Shown piece after piece: positions 34,196 through 46,200 of a stretch of 64,000 nucleotides of DNA. Each line of letters begins with the position of its first letter. The first letter of the stretch is position 1. A program made the position numbers and the translations under genes. The notes beneath the pieces were generated by a model. It made no database searches, was not told the origin of the DNA, and worked only from the letters and a program-made list of their open reading frames with translations. The stretch comes from Planococcus citri (taxonomy: Eukaryota; Arthropoda; Insecta; Hemiptera; Pseudococcidae): contig NC_088681.1 in the NCBI RefSeq assembly GCF_950023065.1, forward strand, positions 1-64,000, read 5' to 3'.

Positions 34196-34807
34196 ATGTT
34201 GAGGAAAATTCGCGCGGCCGAGCGGTGGCGTCGTAAATCGACGACGGACATGCGTATGATCGCTGCAAACGCGTACACAGACGCACACGCACACGTACAC
34301 GCACACGCAAGCGAACGTGCAGACTCAGACTCGGACGCGAACCGCGACCAGAATCGTCCGTACTGCCGACATCCGCATTTGCAACTGCAACTGCAGCAAC
34401 CGCTTCGGGGCCAGGGCCAGGGCCAGGGCCAGCGCCAGCACCTACGAGTAACTCGAATCCTGAACCAAAATCAACGGTATCGTCGATACCACCGCCGGCT
34501 GGCCCTCGAGCAACAGCATCAACGTCAGTGTCGCCTGCAGCACAGTCGCCGCCGTCGTCGTCGTGATCAGTACACCACGACGAGTTGGCTGACGGCCAAT
34601 TGTGACTGCGCCGCTGCCGCCACCACCACCACCACCGCTATTGTCTTCTCCACCGTCTCTTCTTCATCTTCCTTTTCCTCCGGCTCCGGCTCTGACTCCG
34701 GGTCCATCTGCTCAACATCGTCGTTGCCTTATTTTTGCTCATCTTCGTCGTACCGCTGCTCAGCCTCGCCTTGCAGCGCGAGTGTGCTCGTTCGTTGCGC
34801 GTCGTAA
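34196..34807 (+). other. Possible upstream ORF in the leader of the receptor gene (203 codons)
   Basis: A potential 3' splice site (TTTGCATTGCAG) ends at 34178. If an exon starts there, it would carry this long ATG-initiated frame before the receptor start codon at 34935. The predicted peptide is Arg-, Gln- and Ser-rich with repeat-derived tracts and matches nothing I recognise. It may simply be open by repeat composition. Confidence 0.3.
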
Positions 34808-34934
34808 TCCTAATCCTAATCCTAATCGTAATCCTAATCGTAATCGTATTCGCAATTGCGATCGAGATCGAGGTCGAGATCACGCGGCGCGACACTACGT
34901 ATAACCAAACGAACGATATGAGCGCGCGCAGATT

Positions 34935-35227
34935 ATGATATTGATACGAAAATTCGCCAGAATTTATTCTTATTTTCCTCACATAATTCTCATGCTAATG
35001 TTTCGCTTACTACTGTACGGAGAGCAGCAGCAGCAACAGCACCTTTACGTCGACGCGACTAAAATTGCGACGACCGTACATTCGCCTTCGCCTTCGCCTT
35101 CGGCTTCGTCTTCGTATTCGCCTTTGTCGGCGCATACGCGGCACACGACCCCAGTTACCGCTACCGCTACCGCTACCGCTACCAGTCGTGGAAATACCAG
35201 TCACATTGTCTACTCGCATAATGCCTA
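34935..35227 (+). CDS. Nmdar2: Nmdar2 coding exon 1 (signal-like N-terminus, residues 1-98)
   Basis: This ATG is the first in frame after a stop at 34902. Basic residues precede a hydrophobic stretch (HIILMLMFRLLL), which looks like a signal peptide, then a Gln run and a Ser/Thr/Ala tract. The donor GTAAGTAT at 35228 splits a codon after two bases, matching the acceptor at 36668. Least certain of the exons because no conserved domain is present. Confidence 0.65.
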
Positions 35228-38200
35228 GTAAGTATGGCAACTCCTCAAACAACATTTACGTAGGTACCAGTGCCTACCTAATTATGTACCTATATTATAC
35301 TACGTGTCTACGTAGATACCGTAGCAGGTAGAGATACATACGAGTAGGTATTTATGTATGTTCGCTTCGTTTCGTTTCGTTTTAAAACCAACGGGTATGC
35401 GGATACGCGGCCGTTTACACACCTCTGATAGTATAGGTAGGTACCTAATACCTATATGTAGGTACTAGGTACCCGCATGTATTTGTGACCGAGTTTCCAC
35501 GCGCCGAAAATACATATAATGTAGCGGTACCTACCTACCTACCTACCTACCTACCTACCTGTAATTTGAGAAGGAACCGCGCAAAATCAAAATACCCGCA
35601 CAACTCTCTATAACGAGTACAAATTAATAATTCTGTAGACAGGTGGGTAGGTACTTGGTACTCGAGAGCGACTTTTTGGCAAACAGCATCAAGCATCGCC
35701 AATCACCATTCGTCTACCATGCTCGTCGCAAAAAAAAAAAACTCATTTTTTGCTATTTCCGAGGTAAAAGTTGTTCTTCAAAAAAAGCCAAGCTAGATCG
35801 GCGGGAAATATCACATCCCTGGGACCCTGGGGTACTATGGCGTGTAAAGAAAAACATCCTTAAAAAATTTGCCGCCCCAATCTGCCCCATTTGAAAAAAT
35901 TGCTACGCCATGTCGCGTAAATGCCGTTTTTCCATTTTTTTAAAAACATTTTCGAGTAAAAAATTACTACGGGAATACGAATAGATACTAAAATGGATTT
36001 CAGCGACCAAGAAAAACATAGCCTATTTCGATTCCATCGCGAATTTTTTAAAATTTCACGTTTTGGACCATCTCCTCCCCCCCTTTGAGTGCTCATTTTG
36101 AGGTTATGGGGGTAAAATAAATGCTAAAATCGACTTCGGCGACCTAAACCCCGCCCCATCCGATAGAGATCCGAAAAAAGTACGTATTTCGATAGCTACC
36201 CGTTTGAATTTATCGAAATTTGATGTCTCGAACCACCCCTTCCTTCTTTGAGGGCTCATTTCGAGGTTAGGGAACAAATAAATGTCAAAGTCGACTTCAG
36301 CGACCTAAAAAAAACTCCCACATCCAAAATTTTACGGATTTTTCTTTAAAATTCGATTTTTGGCCGCTACTTCTTCATTTCGGACCACTGTGCGCCGCGC
36401 CGCGCCGCGCACGTACAGAATGCCCAGAAATATCGAGCACCCCTTGAAAAGTTTTCTACTGAAATACTTGGGTTGGTCACAGTGAATGATAATGGAGAGC
36501 TAGATAACATTCCACTAATCATATACATCTACATATTTCACGTTGCCAACCTATTTTTTTAATGAAAAGCTTTCTTAGGGGTGCTCGATATTTCTGGGCA
36601 CCCTGTACGTACTTACTAGGTACCTACCTATATGTACTATACGAGTGTGTTGTTACCTATTTTACAGCGTCGGGGCGAGCATAGCCGGTGGCACTGGCAC
36701 TGGCGCTGGCGCCGGCGGCGAACGTGTCGTCAGCCGAACAGGCAGAGGCAGCGGCAGTGACGACGGCGGCGGCGACGGCGGCGACGGCGACGACAACGGC
36801 AACGTTGCGGAAATATTTATCGCCGTCATTTACCCAAAGTCGAAAGAAACTGTTTACAGTCGCGTCATCAAGCAGACGGTGGCGTCTCTGTCGCAAGACT
36901 TCACATCGGCGACTAGTCTTCGAGTGGTGCCGCACTACACGGCCATCGCCGACACCGAAGGCTACAACATTCGAGAAGTGCAACAAGTGTGCGAAGCTTG
37001 GAACCACAAGCCCATTATCGCCGCCGTCGTATTCAGCACATTCAAATCCGGATTCGGACACGTTTTGACCTCGCTGCACAACAACATACCGGTACTGTGG
37101 GCGACCGGCGAAATACAAGCCGGCTACTTCGAAAGGGTACGTATCTCGCAACTCGCCTCTCCCCTCTCCCCTCTCCCACCTCCCCTCACCCATCCTAGTA
37201 CAGAGTGCACCACCGCATCTTTAGGTACCTACCTCGTACTTTACGTAGGTATAGTATTGATACACCCTATTTCCCTCCCTCCCTCCCTCCCTCCCACCAA
37301 CCACCCTCCGCCCATTGACACATCGTACAGCGTAGCGTAGGTACACAGCGTGCCCCCCCCCACCCCACATCCACATAAATACGCTGAATTTTTTTAATTT
37401 TTAATTTTTGTTTTGTTTTTTTGTCGAACGAACGTGGCGAATGAGTACCTCCTTAAGTAGATGCGATAGATGACTGTGATTGCTTGTGATTGATGGTGAA
37501 TGATGGCGCGGACGTTGCACGTTGAGTAGATGAATGAGGAATTCGTGCGAGTTGATCATTTGTGCAATTCACTGCGACTGCGACTGCGACTGCAACCAAC
37601 TCGCGACGATGGGTGAAAAACTCTGTGTGCGCGGCGACGCCCACGTCGCGTCGCGATACTTATTGAGATTACGCTAATAGTTACGCAGTGCAGCTTACGT
37701 ACGCTACGCTGTATGAAGGAATGGGTGCATTGTACACGTACACGTACAAGTAGTGCCTCGTTTACCTACTCGTAAGCTTTAAGCTACGTGCAAATTGCAA
37801 ACACATAGGACATAGGTAGCTACGGCGCGTACGTGCGAGTAGGACTAGGTGAACATTTGCGCGTGCTATGACTTTTCAGGTGCCGCTGAGTCGTTTCGAC
37901 GTGCGCCTGGATCCGAGCTCGTACGAGGTGCTCAGATCGCTGCGATCGTTCTTGTTGGCGACGCACTGGCACGCCTTCACCGTCATGCACACGACCACGT
38001 TGCTCGCCAGCCAAGCCTACCAAGACATCATCAGTCAGCCACCGCTGCTGCCCACCGTATTGCAGTTCAGACCAGACTCGACATCTTACTACATTTTTCG
38101 GTATGGCTCTTCGCACAGTTTACCTCTATCTAAGTACATACGCATACATATTATACTCGTAATTATTATTCGTACCACCGTACCAACATACGCCACGTCA

Positions 38201-40255
38201 CGTCACGTCACGTCCAAGTTCAGTCGCCACGAACTCGTACGGTGATACATATAAGATTTATACATACGTAGGTACGAGCTGTGACACCGACACCACCGAA
38301 ACGAAAAGGTTTGCGGTTCAATACGTACGTACTACGTAGTACGTACCTAAGTGCGTACCTAGGCCTATTTACGTGATCAGCAGTCAGCACAGATACGAGT
38401 AAGTAGGTACCTATTTAACGTAAGTACGAGTGGTAACATTGGAGAATGATTGGCGTTGGCGTTGGTGATAACCTGATAACATTCCATCGCTAATCGTACA
38501 GGTAGAAAACAAAAACAAATACACACGCGAGTTTTGTACAGTCGATAAGATCGTGTTTCATATTCGTAGGTACACATAGGTAATGTATCGTGTATGTACT
38601 TACTATGTACTTAAGTAGATATTTGCGTTTGTTTTCTGTTTTTATAGCTTACTGTCGGATGTGTCGAAATCGACGAAAGGCGTTATCGTTCTGATATGCG
38701 AAGGCGCAGACGCTAAACGCGTTATCGAAGAGAGCAAAAAGCTCAACATGGTGAACGGCGATTTCGTGTGGCTGTGGATCGATACCAGCGCCATGCTAAT
38801 CAAGGATAAAACCATCAAATTGGAGAAAGTTTCCAAAGAAATCCATTTCATAGTGGAGACGCGCAAAGTTAGACACGCGTCCGCCGTCGTATCCGCCGAC
38901 GCCGACGCCGATACAACTGCAGCAGCGATGGCGGCGTCAATGGCGACCACAGCCACGACCACCGCCGCCAGCAAGCATGCCAATAGCGTCGGTACGCCGC
39001 CACTAGAAGCCGACCATCACCCAAACGGCGGCGGCGGCGGCAGCGGCAGCAGCAGCATCCAAAATGGCGCCGCTCGTGCTGCCGACAGTAAAATACGCGT
39101 TACGGCGGCGGCGGTGATGAACGAAGCGACTCGTAGCGGGTTCGGCTCGAGGCCGGCTGCGTCTACCGCAGCCGCAACCGCAGCCGCAGCTGCAGCGGAC
39201 ACGTCTTACCCATACCAAAATAAGACTGATAACAAAAACAAACGACGACTAACGTACAAATATCATTACAATACCGTCGTCGATAGTAACGACGTGTATA
39301 CGCGCCGTCGTTATCACGATCGCCACGACAACGATAACGATATGAATAATTCAATTGGTAGCCACGACGGCGGCGTTCGAAGCGACAGCGACAGCGGCAG
39401 CGGCAACGGCAACGGACAACGGGATGCGAATGGCTACGGCCAGTACTACACTTTCGAAAGCGACGGCAAAGTGTCGCATAATGCCAGCTTATTCGCCGCC
39501 AATAGCATCATCGCGCCCATTTCCAACGTCTACAAACGGGATGGCGAAGCGGCAGTGGCGGCGGCCGCTGCGGCCGCAGCCGCCGCCGCCGCTGCGTCCT
39601 TCAATACTTTAATGAAACATCATTTTTCGTTGTATCGCAAGAAAGGCAGGAGAATGGCAAGCGCAACCGCAACCGCAATGGCCAACAAAAACTCGATCAG
39701 CAACGCTAGCACCGGTGCAACGGTATCTGCAGCGACGTTGGCGGCGGTGGCGACGGCGACGGCGACGACGGCTGCTGCTACCACCACCACCACCACCACT
39801 ACCACTACATCCAATAGCGACGGCGATCGACAATCGCCAACCACATCCGTGTCTTTATCCGCCAATGCTAACCGATACAACGAGGACGCGGCGGCGGCGG
39901 CGGCGGCGGCGGCGGCGTTGTTTCTATCTGTGATAAAACCAAACGGCGGCAGCGACAGCGACAACCACCGCAAGTACCAGACAAACAGTTGGAAACATTG
40001 GTCGACGTCGCCGACGTCGGTGTCAGCGTCAGCGTCCGGGCCTCATTTGATGGACCGTCAGAATCGCAGTCGTTACTCGCGCTATCCGACCAAAGACAAC
40101 AACGAGCGAGGGCATCTTTTTCGTAACTCTTCGACACGGCGTAAAATCAAACGGGACGAAAAGTACTCGACGAGCGGATCGGTGCCATTCGAAGCTGATA
40201 AAGTTGCCGCTTTAAAGCGACCATCGAACGATCCTAAATCACCGCTACCGCCACC

Positions 40256-40286
<31 letters not shown>

Positions 40287-43200
40287 TGGTACCATCATCA
40301 CCACCGGCAGCACTCGGCGTCGTCGCAATTATCGTCTTCACCCGCACCGTCGTCTGTATCGGCGTCTTCGCAACAACGATACAAATTCTCCATTTCCGGC
40401 GCTCAATTATTGTCATCGTCCGTCGAGCAACATCAATTGCCAGATAGCGGCAGCGGTGACCCTCGCGTCGACGTGGTCAAACGCACAGCCGTCCATTTCT
40501 CGCCGCAGCTGCAGCCGCCGTCACCGTCGTCGCAAACCTCGCACGACGAGTACCATTCGCACTCGAACGCGGAGGCGGACTCGGCCACTTCGTCGCACCA
40601 CTTGGACGTGCCCATCTTCCTGGACAACAACTGGACGCAACCGGTGGGGTTGAAAAATAAAAGCGTGCCCGAAATGCCGGTCGGCATACTGTCGTTGCAA
40701 CTCGTGCCCTCCAAAGTGGACAAAAACTACGTGAAAAGCGCTTTAAAGTTGCTGATCGGCACCATGAAACAGGTCATCGTGCAGTACGGCGACGCCAAGC
40801 TGTCCAAATTGTTGGATTTGCCCAGAATATCGTGTTTCGACTTTTTTCCAGTTGCGCACGGTCCTAATTCCATCATGGAAGAATTGACACGGTGAGCACT
40901 ACCTACATACTTATGTACTTGTATAAACACTCGTACCTGCTTTCTACTGTAATACATCTTATATACTATGTAGTACGTATAAAGCTACGAGCAAAAAACG
41001 AGCAAAAAAATTTCAGCAGGCTCTCATTCAGCCCCAATTACACCTAGGAAGCTAATTTTTTTTAATATAAAGCTCTCGACGAGTACTGGATGCGAAAACT
41101 ATAGCGAGGTCCAAATTTTGAATTTTAGGGCCCCAAATGTAGGGAAAAGGGGGCTAAAATCAACGTGAAAATTTTTGGAAATATGTTTTCTTCCAAATTG
41201 CATTTCAAACCGAATTCTAAAATTTGAACCGATGTGGTCCCATACAGGGGAAGATATGGCCCAAAACCCAATTTCTGGGCCCCCTCCTCTAAATTTATGA
41301 AAACTGAACCAATTTTGCTCATTTTTTTTTTTTTTAAATCTTCCTTAAAATGTGTAAATATGTTATAAAACATTTTGAATTCAAAATTTTTTAGTCTAAG
41401 CACGAAAAATTAAAAATTAAAATTGAATTATTTTGAACAATTTTAACTTTGAGCTTTTATTTCTCGGCTGAATATTTTCCATTTGCTAGGCATTTTATTT
41501 GTCGTCAAATAGAAATAGTAAACAAAAAATCTAACTTATACTTCGCAGCCGAGTATATCTCTTTTTAAATTATTCATTTTGCTTAGTAATGATTGTATGG
41601 AAAAGGACTTGGGGGCAACCTTGAAAAAGCAAGCTCTGAGAAAGAAAATGGAGAGTGAAGGGGGGTTTGGGGGAACAAAGCCCGAGGAACGAGTATTGGG
41701 GTTGGGCCGCGAAGCGGCCAGGGGACAGTATCTACAATAATCCCATACATAGGTACCATATATCTTATCTTATAATATATAGCCGCTGTACCTGCAGTTG
41801 CGGATCGCCGCGCCGCCGCGTCACGCGTCAGTCGAGTTACTGCTACTAGTACCCTACTCTACGTACCTACCTATACTCGTACAGTAGGGTGGCCGCTGGA
41901 TACGTAATAATGAATAAAATTGACGAAAGTACCTTTTTGATTGTTTGCAGCAATTTGAAACGATCGGTACGCGAAGCGATGGCCGGCCGATTTAAATTCA
42001 ACGACGGCCACTCGGCGGCAGCCGCCGCTGCCGCAGCCGACGAAACGTTCAACTCGAGTTTGGCGGCCAAATTCAAGATTTTGAATTTAGTTCCCGACGA
42101 TAACAGATCGGAAAACAAGACGGGTAAGAGTGCGTCATCGTCGACTTTTGTTTTATAGATTGCGTCTTATTTTCGACCCATAATAAAGCTACCTTACGAA
42201 TTCATCCGCATTAAGTTCGATTTCCCGACGCAAATCTCGAGTGCATTTTTTTATCAGAATACATATTTTAGAAGGAAAAAAAATTCAAACATCAGAAATT
42301 TTCTGTTCGAGGGGAAATTTTTGAAATTTGTACGAATGGGCGAATGGTAATATTAGATATTAGGTGCCTACAACTAATGTACCTAATTCGAATTCATTCG
42401 TTATAAAACTAGGTACATTTCGAACTTTGCACAACATAAATTGTACCAAGTCGAACACTTTGTCCGGGCCCTTCGGGCATAGTACGCTACCGAACCAAAC
42501 CCGATGAAAAAGTAATATTCACACTTGGTCCGGACACTTCGGAGATGGTAATGGTACAAAATTGGCTGTACCAACCCCGAATTGTACAATTTCGGACTTG
42601 GTACCCAACATATACGAGTACCTACATACGTTTACGTACCTACCTATGTTACCTATAGCGTTAGAGTCGCGAAAATGGCGAACCATCGGACACATGTTGG
42701 GTGAGGACACTGTTCATTTGGAGACGATAGTGTGGCCTGGCGGAGACATTGTACCCGTGTCCACCGGCAGAGGCTCCAGAAGCATTTTCCGAATAGTTAC
42801 CGCCTTTTCTCCGCCATTCGTCATGATTGGTGAGCTCGATGAAGATGGACAATGCCTTCGTGGTACGTTTCCGTTTCCGTTTCCGTTTCCGTTTCCGTTT
42901 CCGTTTCGCTTTCACTTCGGCAATTACTTTACTTACCCTGCTGAAAATTCCCACGCGAGATACTTACTTACTTAGCTATTCGTAATGCGCTGGGTTCTGG
43001 GTTGGGTTAGAATTGTAATTTTTCAGCCGTTCATGTCGCGTATTTTTTTGCAGGTATCGAATGTCACCAGTTTCTCACTTCGGACAAGGATAATTTAACG
43101 CTTTTGTTCAATGAAATGGAAAGAACTGAAGAAGAAGACGAAGTGAACCTGTTGGATCGGTTGCAGTTGGAGAAAAGACACATGTGGGGTGACATGGATA

Positions 43201-46200
43201 TACGGCAGCATCATCCCGGGTAATTAACTCTCTCCAATTCATCCATACGCTCTTATCGGAGCGTCAGTCAGTCAGTCAGCCTGCCTGCCTGCCTGCCTGT
43301 CTGTCTGTACTTATTTATCAGTACGAATCATGTTAGTTACTTAGGTATTGTACAGGGACTGAAAGCTAGCCGAAAGCTGAAAGCCAAACGCCATAAAAAG
43401 CCGAAAGTTTCATATTTCTCACCAAATTTTGAAAGTTAAAAGCTAGCCAAGTTTCATTTTGGAAAAGTCAAAAGCCAGCTAGAAGTTTCATTTCATACGG
43501 CTTTTTACCATGGTTTTGGTTACAGTTATATGTATTTCTACCAACAGAATTTTTTGAATTTTTTTAAATTAATAAATTGAGAAATTGGGCTTCGAAGTAG
43601 GTATTGATTTATCATTCTAAAAATATGAATATGAAATTTTTATTCGTTTACGAGAAAAATTGAATCAAAATTCACCACTTAGTCAAGTGATCCATAAGTA
43701 ACATGTAACATCTATGAATACAGCCTTAGTTATTGTTCACCCAAAATATCAGCTTTCAGCTTTTAGAAAAGCCGAAAGCTAGCCAAAAGCTAGCCGAATT
43801 AATTGCTAGAGCCAAAAGCTCAAGCCAAAAGTTTCAGTTTTTTCTTTTGGAAGTTAGAAGCCGAAAGCCAAGTTTCATTTTGAAGCTTTCAGTCCCTGGT
43901 ATTGTAAAACCAGACCATTTGCAACGTATTACGTAGGTAGGTACTGACTTTGTGTATTTTACTCATGATACCTACGAGTATAATAGGTACATATGTATTC
44001 AGCATTCGTACGTACCTACCTGTGGTGGTTTTCTGGTTTTCTGATTTCTGTCACATTATTTACTAATGCCTATTGAGTATTGACGATGTTTCGCGCATCA
44101 CGCGAGCGCGCATTATGTATGTACTTATAATTAAGTAAGTATGTACATATTACGCGTTGTGACGCAGGCATAAATTCAAAACGAATTGCTGTTACGGCTT
44201 GTCGATGGACCTGCTGGAAAATGTAGCCGAAGAGTTGGAGTTTGACTTTCAACTTTACATCGTGGCAGACGGTCTTTTCGGCACAAAAACCATTTCGGAG
44301 AGCGGAGAACAGAAATGGAACGGCATAATGGGCGATTTAGTCTCCGGAGCGGCGCACCTATCTTTTTCGGCGCTAAGCGTCAGCAGCTCCCGGTAAGTCC
44401 TACCTACATAAGTACACGTATTATGGTATGGTGTGACTGTGATTGTGATTGCGATTGCGATTGGCACTGGCAGGGCTCAAGCTATCGACTTCTCAGCTCC
44501 TTACTTCTTCAGCGGAGTATCGTTTCTGGCGGCGCCAAAAGAAAGCACCGACATACCTCTACTAGCTTTCCTGTTGCCATTCAGCTCCAATCTGTGGATC
44601 GCCATATTCACGTCTTTACACGTAACAGCAGCCGCCGTCGCCATCTACGAGTGGTTAAGCCCTTTCGGTTTGAACCCGTGGGGCAGACAAAGGAGCAAAA
44701 ATTTCGGGTACGTAACATTACATTACGCTACGTGACGTTACGTTACGTTACGTTACGTTACGTTACGTTACGTTACTCGAGCCTCGAGCGCTCAATCAAC
44801 ATTCTGTCACCCTCGCCTCGCATCCACCTCGAGGAATTGCGTACCATACCAATTACCATCCTTATACTCGTATACTTGGTACATAAATTGAAAAAATGTA
44901 AATGGCTGATTACTTAATATGTAATTATTAGTAGGTACCTAATTAAGTATACGAATAAGTAGGTAAGGTAGGTAATAGGTATAGGTAGCTAGTTACTTAC
45001 TGCGTTGTGATGGACATTTGCAGGGTAGCTTCGGCACTTTGGGTGATGTGGGGATTGTTGTGCGGCCATCTGGTACAGTTCAAAGCTCCAAAATCTTGGC
45101 CCAACAAATTTCTAATCAACGTTTGGGGAGGTTTCAGCGTCATATTTATCGCCAGCTACACCGCCAACATAGCCGCCTTGATCGCCGGCTTATTTTTTCA
45201 TACCGCTGTCGGCGATCATCACGATAGAAGCGTAAGTAGACCGCCGCCGCCGCGCCTCCTCGCGCCTAATTGTCTATGCCAATTGCCAATGCACCATGCA
45301 CGGTGCAACCCAAATACTTATGTAGGTACCTGTAGGTATGTATAGGTACATAGTAACTAGGTGCAAGATTATATACAATAATATACTCGTACCTACTTGG
45401 CATTGTTAAGTGTTAACACCGCCATCAGCTATACCTACATATACTTAATGGTAATAGGTATTACGTACCTATACGTATTAGGTAGGCCTGCGGTTTTCAA
45501 TTTTTCAATTTCTCCGTAGCTTTTGACGCAGCGAGTTGGAGCGCCGAAAGCTTCAGCCGCCGAATACTACGTGCGAAGTACCAATCAAATATTATGGGAC
45601 CATATGCAACGATACTCTGTCATTTCAGTCGCCGAAGGAGTTCAGTTGTTGAAGTAAGTATACTCGTACGTACGATGGGTGCCCGGAGCCTTCTGTCTTC
45701 GCCCCTCTCCCCCCCCCCCCCCTCACACACACGCACACACACACACACCACCACACAGCGCGGCGCAACGCGATACCACGTCACGCGTCAATTAGTGCTG
45801 GCGCTCCAGTTACACCTACACCCGCACATTACCTATGTAGTTACCTAGTATGTACGTACCTAATAATTGAACCTTGTTTGTTTGCGTAATACGCGGCGGC
45901 CCGCGCAGAAATGGCAGCTTGGACATATTGATAGCGGATACGCCGATACTGGACTATTATCGGGCTACAGACCACGGTTGCAAGTTACAAAGAATTGGCG
46001 ATACCATCAACGAAGACACGTACGCTATCGGAATGACCAAAGGATTTCCACTCAAGGTATACCCCGCACCAATACATTACTACGTACTACGTAGCCTGCG
46101 TGTAAACACACACTAGTTATTCGTCTTCGAGTCGGTGCAAATACAGGGTGCGCAGAAATGTTATGTCGTGTACCTCGAAAAAAGTTTTTTGCTAAACGTT

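Noticed and set aside
36657..37193. Minus-strand frame over receptor exon 2
   Set aside because: It is a shadow of the exon's GC-rich codons; the + strand has conserved receptor sequence and splice sites.
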